Shown here: piece by piece, positions 54,038-63,494 of the stretch
Layout: each line of letters opens with the position of its first letter
How positions within the stretch are numbered: position 1 is the stretch's first letter
Source: Anaerococcus vaginalis ATCC 51170
GTDB lineage: Bacteria; Bacillota; Clostridia; Tissierellales; Peptoniphilaceae
Length of the DNA stretch: 64,000 nucleotides
Direction of reading: 5' to 3'
Assembly (NCBI RefSeq): GCF_000163295.1
Contig: NZ_GG700527.1
Location: 1,400,500-1,464,499 of the forward strand
Program-made: the position numbers and the translations under genes
The notes under the pieces: generated by a model
The model's database searches: none
What the model saw: only the letters and a program-made list of their open reading frames with translations
What the model was told of the DNA's origin: nothing

Positions 54038-54859
54038 TTAATCCTCTATAAGTGATAAAGCTATTCCTATTGGCGTTACAAACATAGGATTTGATGGTTT
54101 TAATGTTTTTATTTTTGTCTTTTGACCAACATAATCTTCCATTCCACTTAAAAGTGCTGTACCACCTACCAAAACAATTTTATCTATTTTTTGATCTTTG
54201 CTTGCATTTTCGATTATAGAAATTATTTTATCTATAACAGGTCTTACAACAGGAAATATTTCTTTATGTTTTGAAAAATCTCTTTTTAATTCTTCTGCTT
54301 TATCAAAGTCAATTTTATATGCCCCTGATAATACTAATGAAAAATGTGTTCCACCTGTAGCTTCATCTAAAACTTTTACTACTTTTTCGTCTTTTACTAT
54401 TGATATTCCAGTTGTACCGCCACCGATGTCTACTACAGCTCCATTATCAAGATTTAATAATTTATTTGCAGCTGTTGGCTCGTCTAAAACTTTTTCTACT
54501 ATAAAACCACTTGACTCTGCTACATTTTTTACTGCTCCACCGTCTATATTTTCTGTTCCTGGTGGGATAGCGCATCCTGCTATAAGAAGTTCTTCTCCTA
54601 GTTTTTCTTCTAGTTGATTTTTTAGCTTTCTTACAATATCACAAGCTCCTATATAATCCACAACCATTCCATCTTTAACAACTTGAGCAAATTCATATGC
54701 ACCTGCAACAGGTCTTTTATCTTCATCAAATACACACAAAACTATAAAAGCAGTTCCTAAATCTATACCTGTGTAAAGTTTTTTATTTTTTGTCTTTATA
54801 GGCTTTTTTATTGATTCTTCAAAGTCTTTTATGACTTTATTAACATTTTCTAAATTGAT
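54038..54859 (-). CDS. eutJ: EutJ-like Hsp70/actin-fold protein (apparent AUC start)
   Basis: A protein of 273 codons if read from the AUC at 54859. From there the chain begins with NLENVNKVIKDFEESIKKP, then GIDLGTAFIVL (phosphate-1 loop at about 41), VDIGGGTTGISIV, and IVLVGGTALLSG (adenosine motif), all typical of EutJ. The only alternative standard start in frame, a TTG at 54739, would delete the phosphate-1 loop. AGGAGG sits 8 bases before the AUC. EutJ is thought to be a chaperone-like ATPase for microcompartment assembly. Confidence 0.85.
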   Translation of the reverse strand: MNLENVNKVIKDFEESIKKPIKTKNKKLYTGIDLGTAFIVLCVFDEDKRPVAGAYEFAQVVKDGMVVDYIGACDIVRKLKNQLEEKLGEELLIAGCAIPPGTENIDGGAVKNVAESSGFIVEKVLDEPTAANKLLNLDNGAVVDIGGGTTGISIVKDEKVVKVLDEATGGTHFSLVLSGAYKIDFDKAEELKRDFSKHKEIFPVVRPVIDKIISIIENASKDQKIDKIVLVGGTALLSGMEDYVGQKTKIKTLKPSNPMFVTPIGIALSLIED

Positions 54860-54863
54860 AAGC

Positions 54864-55412
54864 TTATCCTCCTTTGCAAATATTTATAAACCAAATATAA
54901 AGTTTAGCAGCTATTTTATATATAAACTCTTCATTATTTTTTTCTTTAATCTTATTAAGTTTATCAATACCTTCTTCTATACTTATAAAGCTTTTAAGAT
55001 ATGGATTATCAAGATTCATATTCATATAAATATCTATAGCTTCACTTTCTTTACAATTCATTTTCTCTAGGTCTATAATTTCATTTTTAAAAATTTTTAT
55101 CGCTAAGTCATTTAAATAAGAAGCAAATTCATGGTCAAAATCTTTAAGCTCAAAAGCAATTTTTTTAATTATCAAACTCACTTCTTCATCTAATTTTTTC
55201 TCATCCAAATTTTTGCAAATCGGATTATCCCCAAGCTTATTTTGTTTCTTTTTTGTGTTTTTAGCCTTTGTTTTATCAACTATATCTATCCTAAAATCCA
55301 AAAGAAATTGTCTAGCTTGTGGAGTTAGCTTACTACCTTTTTCAATGATGTATGAGTCAAAAGGGCTTTTTTTGTATTTGTATCTTAAATTATCTTCTGT
55401 TATAAAAAGCAT
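54864..55412 (-). CDS. EutT-like protein without the metal motif
   Basis: 182 aa. The N-terminus FITEDNLRYKYKKSPF and LTPQARQFLLDFRI matches the start of EutT cobalamin adenosyltransferases, but the protein is about 85 residues shorter and lacks the CC-x-x-C metal cysteines. It therefore probably does not adenosylate B12, which choline TMA-lyase does not need. A structural or encapsulation role is likely. It ends one base-overlap region before the EutJ ribosome site. Confidence 0.78.
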   Translation of the reverse strand: MLFITEDNLRYKYKKSPFDSYIIEKGSKLTPQARQFLLDFRIDIVDKTKAKNTKKKQNKLGDNPICKNLDEKKLDEEVSLIIKKIAFELKDFDHEFASYLNDLAIKIFKNEIIDLEKMNCKESEAIDIYMNMNLDNPYLKSFISIEEGIDKLNKIKEKNNEEFIYKIAAKLYIWFINICKGG

Positions 55413-55855
55413 CTTTTTTCCTCAGTTTCTTTTATATATTTTCTTAATTTTTCTAGTCCCTTACCTGTCTTTAGTGATATCTCAAATATATAATCACTTC
55501 CAATAGCATTTGCTATTTGCCTTAATTTTTCCAACTTTACATCATCATAAAGATCAATCTTATTGATTATTGTAATTGTTGGTCTGGTAAATGATTTTGC
55601 AAAGTTTGGTGGAACATGACAATCTTTTTGTAAATCTATCATAAAAATATTTACTAAGGCTTGATTTTGTCCAACCATAATCAAAGCACTATTTAAGTAG
55701 GGATTTTCTATATATCCTTCTGATACTTCAATAGTTTTTTCTCTAAATTGAAGATCTAAACTTTTTTTTGATTTAAGATTTTTCTCTTCAATTAAGCTTG
55801 CAAGACTTGTCTTTCCCACTCCATCATTTCCAGCTATTAACCACTTTCTACTCAT
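55400..55855 (-). CDS. EutP/PduV-like small GTPase
   Basis: About 151 aa from the ATG at 55855, which overlaps the upstream stop as ATGA (a TTG at 55873 is possible). The P-loop IAGNDGVGKTSL and the NKID specificity motif (IINKIDLYDD) are intact; the G3 DTPG element of EutP is replaced by EVSEG. EutP/PduV proteins associate with microcompartment shells and may guide their localisation. The loss of G3 suggests weak or no hydrolysis. Confidence 0.85.
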   Translation of the reverse strand: MSRKWLIAGNDGVGKTSLASLIEEKNLKSKKSLDLQFREKTIEVSEGYIENPYLNSALIMVGQNQALVNIFMIDLQKDCHVPPNFAKSFTRPTITIINKIDLYDDVKLEKLRQIANAIGSDYIFEISLKTGKGLEKLRKYIKETEEKRCFL

Positions 55856-56190
55856 GACATTGTTACGGGACAAGAAGTAAATTTTAACATACTTTCAAAA
55901 GTATCTTTAACTGCTTGTAGGGACTGTTTTACGCTTTCATTATCTCCTTGTAAAAGAACGCATCCATTAAATCTATCAATAAAGCAAACTTCTACATTCG
56001 CAGCTTTTGCTGCCACATCAGCTGCTATTATGGAACTTTCTGTTGGAGTTAAGGTCATAATTCCTATGGCATTTCCCTTATCCAAACCAATTTTTTCATT
56101 TACTGATGGATCTGGAGATGAAATAAGATGAAGAAGGGTTATTTGTTTGCCTGGTACTGATTCTTGAACTATTCTTTGCAAATTTTCCAT
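55852..56190 (-). CDS. BMC-H shell protein, EutS/PduU type
   Basis: A 112-aa circularly permuted shell protein. It begins QRIVQESVPGKQITLLHLI, the beta-barrel cap of EutS/PduU, and has GIMTLTPTESSIIAADVAAKAA and FIDRFNGCVLLQG. A Cys lies on the likely pore-lining side. It follows cutD by 9 bp. Confidence 0.94.
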   Translation of the reverse strand: MENLQRIVQESVPGKQITLLHLISSPDPSVNEKIGLDKGNAIGIMTLTPTESSIIAADVAAKAANVEVCFIDRFNGCVLLQGDNESVKQSLQAVKDTFESMLKFTSCPVTMS

Positions 56191-56198
56191 ATTATCAC

Positions 56199-57161
56199 CT
56201 AATGCCTTACTAAATTCACTTCGATTTTCTTTTCATCAATCCACTTTTGGATTTCATCTAACTGTTCATTGGACAAGGCAAATTCACCTTCCATCTCAGA
56301 ATCCATTGGATAATCCATATCAAGCTGTTCATATTTGCCAACCCCATACCTATGATAAGGAAGTAAATCTATGCCATCGAAATTTTTAAAACATTTAAAA
56401 TCTTCTAAAAAATCTACAACTGCTTTTATTTCTTCGTGGCTGTCATTTACTCCTTTTAAAATTGGCATTCTTACCCTAACTTTTTTTCCACATTCTAGTA
56501 AATATCTTAGATTGGATAAGATTCTTTCATTATTTACTCCAGTCCAATATTTATGCTTTACAGGATCCATTTGTTTAATATCAAATAAGAATAAATCTAC
56601 ATGGTCTTTTATTAAATCTAAAGATTTTCTTGGAGTATAACCACAAGTTTCTATGGCTGTATTAATTCCACTCATATGACTTTCCTCAAGTAGGGATTTC
56701 AAACTTTCAGCTTGAGCACTGCATTCTCCTCCGCCTACTGTTAACCCGCCACCACTCATCATATAAAAATCTTTATCTTCTTTTACAATATCCATTAATT
56801 CAGTTATTGTTTTATCTTCACCTACAATTTCTATAGCTTTTTGAAGGCAATTTTTCTCACATCTTCTACAACCTATGCAAGTTATATCTCTATGAACTTT
56901 GTGTATTCCATTTTCCATATAATGAATTTTTTTTGGACAAACATTAACACATTGACCACAATTTATACAAGCATTTTTTTTAAGCATTACTTGATATTCT
57001 CTTTTTAATCCTTCAGGGTTGGAGCACCACTTGCATCTAAGTGGGCAACCCTTGAAAAATATTAAAGTTCTTACTCCTGGACCATCATGGACGTTGTACT
57101 TTTGAGTATTGAAAATTCTAGCAGTCCTTTCAATTCCTTCTTTATTTGAATCTACATCCAT
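56199..57161 (-). CDS. cutD: Choline TMA-lyase activating enzyme
   Basis: A 320-aa radical SAM activase that installs the glycyl radical on CutC. The SAM cluster motif is CPLRCKWC (about 35-42). Two ferredoxin 4Fe-4S sets, CINCGQCVNVC and CIGCRRCEKNC, lie in the insert (about 60-110). GGGECSAQAE and TAIETCGY are typical. It is 18 bp downstream of cutC. Confidence 0.95.
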   Translation of the reverse strand: MDVDSNKEGIERTARIFNTQKYNVHDGPGVRTLIFFKGCPLRCKWCSNPEGLKREYQVMLKKNACINCGQCVNVCPKKIHYMENGIHKVHRDITCIGCRRCEKNCLQKAIEIVGEDKTITELMDIVKEDKDFYMMSGGGLTVGGGECSAQAESLKSLLEESHMSGINTAIETCGYTPRKSLDLIKDHVDLFLFDIKQMDPVKHKYWTGVNNERILSNLRYLLECGKKVRVRMPILKGVNDSHEEIKAVVDFLEDFKCFKNFDGIDLLPYHRYGVGKYEQLDMDYPMDSEMEGEFALSNEQLDEIQKWIDEKKIEVNLVRH

Positions 57162-57178
57162 TTATATTCCTTTCTATT

Positions 57179-59728
57179 CTAGAAGTGTTCTAGCATTGTA
57201 CGACTTATAATTTCGTCTTGAACATCCTTACATAATTCAACAAAGAATGCTGAATATCCAGCAACACGAACTACTAAATCTCTATGTTTTTCTGGATGTT
57301 CTTGAGCATCTAGCATAGTTTCATTATCTAAGTAGTTAAATTGCATCTCTCCATTTCCATACATACAAGCTGTACGTAATAAGGTTACAAGAGCATTTTC
57401 TCCTTCTATAGAATCTAAAATTCCTTTTTGAATTTTAAAATTGTGTACCATACCCATATTCATTGAATCATTCGCCATTTTTGATACTGATTTTATAATA
57501 GCTGTTGGTCCATTAAAGTCAGCACCTTGAGTTGGTGATATGCCATCTGATAATGGTGTCCATGCATCACGACCATTAGCTGATGCTCCTGTCATTTGTC
57601 CAAATGGTGTATTGTTAGATATTGAAAGTGTTCCATGGCAAAGTCTTGAATAAAGTGTTCTATATTTTGCGTGTTCTCTTTCTGTAAAGTTTATAATATC
57701 GTTACAAATCTTATCTGCATAGTCATCATCGTTACCATATTTTGGAGCGTCTAAGCAGTCTCTTTTGATTTGTTCATAGCCTTTAAATTCTGCTTTTAAT
57801 GCTTCATTTAATTGTTCTAGGCTATATTTTTTATCGTCATAAACTAATTTTTTGATTGCTGCCATACTATCTGCATAAGTTGCAAGTCCTGACCATACAA
57901 CTCCTGGACCAAAATTATACATTGCTCCACCTGCTGAAACATCTTTTCCATGTTCCATACAGCCTTCATACATTATTGACATTAAAGGCTTTGGTGCCAT
58001 ATCTCTGTGAACTATTTGAGATATTGTTGTTGCTGCTGCTGTTAATTTTGTTATATATGAAATTTGTTCTTTTACAGCTTTTTCAAATTTTTCCCAAGTA
58101 TCAAAGTTTGAAAGACTTCCTAAATCAGGTGTAACTTGCTTTCCATACCAAAGTGGAACACCGTGGTTTAATGTTAATTCTATTGCTATTGGCCATTGTG
58201 TGTATGAAGTTGATGTCCATTGATATAATCTTCCAGATTTTTGTGGTTCAACGCATCCCATCATACAATAATCTCTAGCATCTTCTACGCTTACTCCTTT
58301 TGCAAGCATCATTTTTATGTGAGTATCATCAAAGTGGCAAGCCGGGAAGCCCATTCCAGCTCTTACTACATCTACAATTTTTCTTAAATATTTTTCTGGA
58401 GATTTTGTGTGGATTCTTGTCGCAAGTGATGGTTGGTATATTTTCACATGTCTTACCGCATCCATCAAAAGATATGTTAAATCATTTGTTGCATCGACAC
58501 CTTCTCTTGTGATTCCACCGATTGTCATATTAACGAATGGTTGATATCCTGCAAAGAATTTAGATGAACCTTCACTTGTTAGCCACATCATCTCGCTCAT
58601 TTTTATTAGCATACATCCTGCAAGTTCAAAAGCTTGGTAATCATTCATTCTTCCACTTTCAATATCTTTTTTGTAGAATGGATACATATATTGGTCAACT
58701 CTTCCTATTGACATTCCTGTTTGGTTTTCTTCAACTACAAGCAAGGATTCTATTGTCCAAACTGCTTGTATCGCTTCCCAAAATGTTCTAGGTTTATTTG
58801 CTGGAACGTGAGCATTTACTTCTGCTATTTTTTCCAATTCAATTTTTCTTTTCGGATTTGTTTCTTTTTGAGCTAATTGTTTTGCATATTCACTTAATCT
58901 TTTAGCATATATCATTACTCCTTCAGTTGTTTCTATTACTGATTTGTAGAAGTAAATTTTATCTATATCTTCTGGATTTGAATAATCAAGTTTTTCTAAG
59001 TGTTCTTTTGCTTCTTGTTGGATATCTTTCATTCCTTTTTTCATTAGGATTACATCATATCCTGGATTTGAATCTCCTCCTCCATTTACTTGATGGTAAG
59101 AACAATCTGATACGAAAGATTCTCCTGATAATTCCCATACTCCAGCATCTCTGTATTGGTCTTCACATACTTCATCAAGACTTCTTCCTTCCCAGAATGG
59201 GAACAATACGTCTTTACAATATTGTTTGTCTTCTTCTGAAATGTGGAATGGATCTTGTGGTCTGTTTTCAATTGTATCTAATTCATCTCTTAACCATCTC
59301 CAAGAAATATCTGGAGAAAATGCTCCGCTTCTTGGTGCCCCACAAGGTGAACCTACTATTAATTCATTATCTTGAATTACAAGTGGTGCTGTTTCACAAT
59401 TTTTTCTAAAAGCTTTTGCTCTTAGAACATTCTTTGGCATTCCTGGATTTTCTTTTGTTAGTTCTGTTACTATTTTTGCCCTATGCAAGGTTATAGTTGG
59501 AACTTGTTTTAAAAAGTTTGCCTTTAAATCAATAAGTCTTTGAGTAGGTCCATTAGGAATTTGTGTTCCTTCACTTTGTATTCCCACACTTAAATCACAA
59601 TTTTTATTATCCTCTTTGTTTAATTGATCTTGCACTTTTTCAAATAATTTGCGTACACTTTCTTTTTCTGAATCTGACATATGCTCTGTTGCCATTGCCA
59701 ATTTCTTAGAAAATTCTCTTAAGTCCAT
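57179..59728 (-). CDS. cutC: Choline trimethylamine-lyase (glycyl radical enzyme)
   Basis: An 849-aa enzyme cleaving choline to trimethylamine and acetaldehyde. The residues known for CutC are all present with a constant +3 offset: Tyr211, Asp219 (YHQVNGGGD), Phe398 (AGYQPF), thiyl Cys492 and Glu494 (GCVEP), Thr505, and glycyl radical Gly824 (RVAGYSAFF). This separates it from pyruvate formate-lyase and glycerol/propanediol dehydratases. The length (about 850 aa) is the short type without the large N-terminal extension. CutD follows. The gene sits in the centre of the microcompartment operon. Confidence 0.97.
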   Translation of the reverse strand: MDLREFSKKLAMATEHMSDSEKESVRKLFEKVQDQLNKEDNKNCDLSVGIQSEGTQIPNGPTQRLIDLKANFLKQVPTITLHRAKIVTELTKENPGMPKNVLRAKAFRKNCETAPLVIQDNELIVGSPCGAPRSGAFSPDISWRWLRDELDTIENRPQDPFHISEEDKQYCKDVLFPFWEGRSLDEVCEDQYRDAGVWELSGESFVSDCSYHQVNGGGDSNPGYDVILMKKGMKDIQQEAKEHLEKLDYSNPEDIDKIYFYKSVIETTEGVMIYAKRLSEYAKQLAQKETNPKRKIELEKIAEVNAHVPANKPRTFWEAIQAVWTIESLLVVEENQTGMSIGRVDQYMYPFYKKDIESGRMNDYQAFELAGCMLIKMSEMMWLTSEGSSKFFAGYQPFVNMTIGGITREGVDATNDLTYLLMDAVRHVKIYQPSLATRIHTKSPEKYLRKIVDVVRAGMGFPACHFDDTHIKMMLAKGVSVEDARDYCMMGCVEPQKSGRLYQWTSTSYTQWPIAIELTLNHGVPLWYGKQVTPDLGSLSNFDTWEKFEKAVKEQISYITKLTAAATTISQIVHRDMAPKPLMSIMYEGCMEHGKDVSAGGAMYNFGPGVVWSGLATYADSMAAIKKLVYDDKKYSLEQLNEALKAEFKGYEQIKRDCLDAPKYGNDDDYADKICNDIINFTEREHAKYRTLYSRLCHGTLSISNNTPFGQMTGASANGRDAWTPLSDGISPTQGADFNGPTAIIKSVSKMANDSMNMGMVHNFKIQKGILDSIEGENALVTLLRTACMYGNGEMQFNYLDNETMLDAQEHPEKHRDLVVRVAGYSAFFVELCKDVQDEIISRTMLEHF

Positions 59729-59736
59729 TTCTCCTC

Positions 59737-61170
59737 CTAATAATCTTTTTCTAATGAATTTAATATTTTATCAAATAAATCTTTATCTTTTTTGACAGTT
59801 TTTTCGCTTAGAAAGGAGCTTATATCTTTTTTATCACATATACCTATTTCTCTAAATTTCATAAAATGGTTTGGTGTTAGTGATGTTTGATTGCATCCTT
59901 CTATTTTTTTTGTTGATAGGCTAAAACTTATGGGAAGGTTTGTTCCTATTCCTACTGAACCTAAACCAGTTGGTGAGTTCACCAAAACTCTTGCTACAGG
60001 TTTTTTTTCTATGAATTGTTCTATTACATATGCATCGTTGGAATATATTGAAAGGCTTTGACCTTTTTTGTCGTTTAAAATTAATTCAACGCATTTTTCA
60101 CAAGCATTCAACCAATCATTTTCTATATATAAAGAAACTATAGGATTATATTTTTCTTTTGAATAAGGACTTTTTTCTGATACATATGGTTTTGTAACCA
60201 CTAGAATTTTTGTATCTGAATTAACTTTTATTCCTGCAATTTCGGCGATTTGCCTTGCACTTCTTCCTATAAGTTCCTTTCTGCAATTATGGTCTTGATC
60301 ATATAATATTTTTTCAAGTTTTATATGTTCGTCTTTGCTTAGAAAAAATGCTCCATATTCTTTAAATTTTTCTACAACCTTTTCATAAGCATTTTCTTCT
60401 ACTACTATTGATTGCTCTACTCCTGGCAAAAGTCCGTTATTAAATGTTTTTGAATTTATAACTTCACAACTTGCCTTATCTATATCACAATCTTTGTCGA
60501 TAAATACTATGTTATTTCCTATTTCCGCTTTAAAAATTTGAGCCTTATCGTTTTGGATTTTTCTTTTGTTTTCGCTTAGAAGATTTTCCAATATGAATGA
60601 AACTTTTTCACTTTCATATAAGGTTTTTTCTCCTAAGTCAGAGTTATAGGTTAAAATATCTAAAAAACCTCTTGGATAAAAATTTTCTTTTAGGATTTTT
60701 TTAATATCTTCAACCATTTTTGTTACAGTCTTTTCACATCGTAAATCACTTACTACTATAAGAGGATTTAAAGCTCTTATTGCAAAATATATGGCTTGAA
60801 AACTAGTAAGTGTTGATAGGTATGGGGCTATAAATACAAGACTAACACCTTTTGAAAGAGCTACTTGTCTTGAGTTTTGATTTTTTACTATATCATATAT
60901 TTGAGGATATGCTTTCAATTCATTTTCCAAATTATCTAAATAATAATTTCCAAGTTTTATCTCATCCTCATATTTTCCATATGATGTTTCTTCAAAAGAC
61001 ATTTTTGCAAGTTGGTCTATGTTAGTTTTGTAATATTGTTTTATTTTTTTTAATAGTTCATTTCTTGTTTCTTTGTCAATGTCAAGAAGAATTCCCCTAG
61101 AATTTTCTGCCTGTTCTAATAAAATTCTTGCTTGTTGAATCGAAAGAAGATCTGTATCTATTACTTTCAT
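59737..61170 (-). CDS. Aldehyde dehydrogenase homologue lacking the catalytic Cys
   Basis: 477 aa, homologous along its length to the aldehyde dehydrogenase at 50485. At the active site FDNGTICASEQ is replaced by [11 protein letters not shown], so catalytic Cys251 corresponds to Pro249. The oxyanion Asn120 (PSTN) is replaced by PYLS, and the GVGAGNSP cofactor stretch by KAEIGNNI. The Rossmann and C-terminal folds remain ([18 protein letters not shown]). It is most likely a non-catalytic partner or scaffold, not a decayed gene, because the frame is intact. It immediately precedes cutC. Confidence 0.9.
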   Translation of the reverse strand: MKVIDTDLLSIQQARILLEQAENSRGILLDIDKETRNELLKKIKQYYKTNIDQLAKMSFEETSYGKYEDEIKLGNYYLDNLENELKAYPQIYDIVKNQNSRQVALSKGVSLVFIAPYLSTLTSFQAIYFAIRALNPLIVVSDLRCEKTVTKMVEDIKKILKENFYPRGFLDILTYNSDLGEKTLYESEKVSFILENLLSENKRKIQNDKAQIFKAEIGNNIVFIDKDCDIDKASCEVINSKTFNNGLLPGVEQSIVVEENAYEKVVEKFKEYGAFFLSKDEHIKLEKILYDQDHNCRKELIGRSARQIAEIAGIKVNSDTKILVVTKPYVSEKSPYSKEKYNPIVSLYIENDWLNACEKCVELILNDKKGQSLSIYSNDAYVIEQFIEKKPVARVLVNSPTGLGSVGIGTNLPISFSLSTKKIEGCNQTSLTPNHFMKFREIGICDKKDISSFLSEKTVKKDKDLFDKILNSLEKDY

Positions 61171-61180
61171 AGTCCACCCC

Positions 61181-61471
61181 TTAAATCAAATTATCTAAAT
61201 TATAAATTTCGGTTACTTTTTCTAAATCTGGATGTGGGCTTGGTATTACTAATGATGAGTAAACTTCTGCTCCCATAGCTTCTACTGCCTTAACTCCTGC
61301 TTGTACTGCTGATTCAACTGCTGACACATCTCCTTTTACAAGTATTGAAATATATCCACTGGCTACGTTTTCGTAACCAATAATTTCTACACTACCTGCT
61401 TTTTCCATTGCATCTGCGGCTTCTAGCACATATACTAAACCGAAAGTTTCTATGCCTCCTAATGCTTGCAT
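61181..61471 (-). CDS. BMC-H shell protein (96 aa)
   Basis: A hexameric shell protein beginning MQALGGIETFGLVYVLEAADAM with a GDVSAVESAVQAG signature. The pore-loop sequence differs from copies A and B, so it likely forms pores with a distinct specificity. It is 9 bp after the preceding BMC-H gene. Confidence 0.94.
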   Translation of the reverse strand: MQALGGIETFGLVYVLEAADAMEKAGSVEIIGYENVASGYISILVKGDVSAVESAVQAGVKAVEAMGAEVYSSLVIPSPHPDLEKVTEIYNLDNLI

Positions 61472-61479
61472 CTTAACTC

Positions 61480-61773
61480 CTAATCTTCTACTTTATGAAC
61501 TGAAATTACTTTACTTACATTTGTTACTGGTCGTTTCATAACATTATGAGCTGTTATTTTTCCAATTTTTTCGCCTTCAGCTACTCCGGCTTTTACTGCA
61601 CTCATACATGATGAAACATCTCCTCTTACTATTACAGTAACTAGAGTTGATCCTACGTTTTCATAGGATACAAATTTTACATCTGCTGCTTTTAGCATAG
61701 CATCTAATGCCTTTATAGCTGGCAACATACCCAAAGTTTCTATAAGACCTATTGCTTGTGATTCGTATTGCAT
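61480..61773 (-). CDS. BMC-H shell protein (97 aa)
   Basis: A hexameric shell protein (AIGLIETLGMLPAIKALDAM, RGDVSSCMSAVKAG). It is diverged from the other BMC-H genes, carries a Cys in the C-terminal helix, and has a basic tail. It is the first shell gene of the operon. Confidence 0.94.
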   Translation of the reverse strand: MQYESQAIGLIETLGMLPAIKALDAMLKAADVKFVSYENVGSTLVTVIVRGDVSSCMSAVKAGVAEGEKIGKITAHNVMKRPVTNVSKVISVHKVED

Positions 61774-61781
61774 ATTTTCAC

Positions 61782-62045
61782 CTACTTAATATAAGAATTT
61801 ATAGTATTTTTTTGTTCTTCACTTGCTTTATAATAAACAACTAATTCATCATCTATTAGCATATATGAATCCTCATCTATTAATCCATTTTCTTTCGCCG
61901 TCATAAGACTTTCTATTATATTTTCCATTGTAAAAGCCTTGTGATTTTTGAATTCATCTTTTAACGCTTGATAAACATCTTTTGCAGACGCCTTATCCTC
62001 ATTAGTAAAATATTTTAATATTTCATAGTTTAATGGTCTTCTCAT
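61782..62045 (-). CDS. Small hypothetical protein, winged-helix-like (87 aa)
   Basis: I do not recognise a named family. The sequence LNYEILKYFTNEDKASA followed by KDVYQALKDEF and an amphipathic second half ending in a strand pair resembles a small winged-helix fold. It is coupled to the transporter gene (1-bp overlap). It may be a DNA-binding or adaptor protein; it is too short to decide. Confidence 0.72.
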   Translation of the reverse strand: MRRPLNYEILKYFTNEDKASAKDVYQALKDEFKNHKAFTMENIIESLMTAKENGLIDEDSYMLIDDELVVYYKASEEQKNTINSYIK

Positions 62046-63139
62046 TATTTGTTACCTCTTTTAAAATAATCAAGTGGATTTACACTCATTATAAATATTC
62101 CTAATGCCATAAGAAGTGATCCTAACCATGCTATTGGCGCTATTTCATAACCTGGATTTTTCAAAATTATTCCAAGTATAATCCAACAGAAAAATGGACC
62201 CCAGAAAGTATATGTTCCATTGCATGCCATACCTAAAGCTGCTCCGCACATTGAATTTCCTTTATACCAAAAGGCAAATGATATAAATGTAAAAAATCCA
62301 CTAGCAAATAAAATTAAAATTGTTGGATCAGTAATAGCATTTATGAAAAGACCAGAAATAAGATGTATTCCGCTCCCTTCAATTATTCCAAAAACTGGTA
62401 AAACTATTAATAGATTTGCTAATGATGATGTGGTTTGCCTAATAGCTATTCCTATTTCCGAATCAATCATTGAAGTTCCAAATCCAGCTATAACTCCTTC
62501 AAGTCCCCATCCAAATGCTGCCACGATTGCAAGGATTATTCCTAAAACCATTCCATCTTTAACCTCTCCAGTAAGACTTGTCGCGCCTATTAAAAGAGAC
62601 GAAGCTAAGCAAATAACAATTCCTAAAATTGTTCTTGCTGATAATTCTTGCTTTAAAATTATTCTTCCAAGAATTGCTCCAATAGCTACATTAAGACCCG
62701 CTATAGGTATAACAACTGGTCCTCCCATTTGAACAGCAAGAATATATGTAACTCCTGCTATCGGCCCTCCGACTATAGCTGCAAATACCATTATCATTCC
62801 TGGCTTTGTTTTTAAAGTCTTTATAAAATCTCCAAATTTTCCCTTGATAATTGAATTTGCTAAAGCCCAGATTGCTGATGTTAAATCGTTTATTCCTGTT
62901 GCAAGTGTTCCAAGAATAAAAGCCAATGTAATATCTGAAAGTCCAGCTTCACCTGAATACCAAAACTTCCATATTCCATACACTGTGGCTGTAGTTACTA
63001 ATGCTGTGTAAAGTCCATAATATATACCAGATTGAATACCAATATTTAAACCCTTGCTAAAATACTTTTTATCAAGTTTTTTCTTAGTGGATTCAGCTTT
63101 ACTAACAGCATCTGAATAATTTTTTGTTTTTTCCACCAC
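62045..63139 (-). CDS. DMT/GRP-type transporter at the head of the choline operon
   Basis: A 364-aa membrane protein with about ten segments in two EamA-like halves and a cytoplasmic N-tail. Its glycine-rich helices (GPIAGVTYILAVQMGGP) fit the drug/metabolite transporter superfamily. It starts at GTG with GGAG upstream. In this position it probably imports choline or exports trimethylamine; direction is not visible. No other choline transporter lies in the operon. Confidence 0.85.
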   Translation of the reverse strand: MVEKTKNYSDAVSKAESTKKKLDKKYFSKGLNIGIQSGIYYGLYTALVTTATVYGIWKFWYSGEAGLSDITLAFILGTLATGINDLTSAIWALANSIIKGKFGDFIKTLKTKPGMIMVFAAIVGGPIAGVTYILAVQMGGPVVIPIAGLNVAIGAILGRIILKQELSARTILGIVICLASSLLIGATSLTGEVKDGMVLGIILAIVAAFGWGLEGVIAGFGTSMIDSEIGIAIRQTTSSLANLLIVLPVFGIIEGSGIHLISGLFINAITDPTILILFASGFFTFISFAFWYKGNSMCGAALGMACNGTYTFWGPFFCWIILGIILKNPGYEIAPIAWLGSLLMALGIFIMSVNPLDYFKRGNK

Positions 63140-63190
63140 TCTATCTCCTTCTTCATTAATTTAAAACATATAAATGTTTTCCTTGTTTAG

Positions 63191-63221
63191 ATATTAACAA
63201 TATACCTAACGTAAAAGTCAA
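63191..63221 (-). promoter_or_regulatory. Choline operon promoter with 19-bp spacer (MerR type)
   Basis: On the minus strand TTGACT (63221-63216) and TAATAT (63196-63191) are separated by 19 bp. MerR activators work at such overlong spacers by bending the DNA. The spacer carries TTTACGTTAGGTAT, resembling MerR operator half-sites. The predicted start site is about 45 bp before the GTG of the transporter gene. Confidence 0.65.
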
Positions 63222-63435
63222 CTTTTTTTATAAAAACAACGTTTCCAATTGAAATTCTAGCTTTCTTTTGTCACATTTTTATATTTTTCTTTTCTTACAT
63301 TATCTTTAATCTTAACCTTAGCGTAAAACTTTTTGATTTTTTTTCTATATTTTTTATATATTTTAAATACTTATATATTTATAAATTGATTTTTTAATGT
63401 TTTTTGTGAAATCAATTAGATAAATAACTAAAAAA

Positions 63436-63459
63436 TAGCAGAACATACCTATTCTGCTA
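63436..63459 (-). terminator. Terminator after the Nudix gene
   Basis: TAGCAGAA / TTCTGCTA arms with an 8-nt loop followed by T5 on the minus strand. Confidence 0.75.
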
Positions 63460-63494
63460 CCATTAGTATTTATATTTTTTAAGTTTTAAATTTA

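Larger units (their letters stand above)
63140..63494. other. Intergenic region upstream of the choline operon
   Basis: About 355 bp of AT-rich DNA. It holds the MerR-type promoter, a second element AACAACGTTTCC (about 63235) of unknown role, and the Nudix terminator near 63440. No ORF or RNA gene is visible. Confidence 0.5.
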
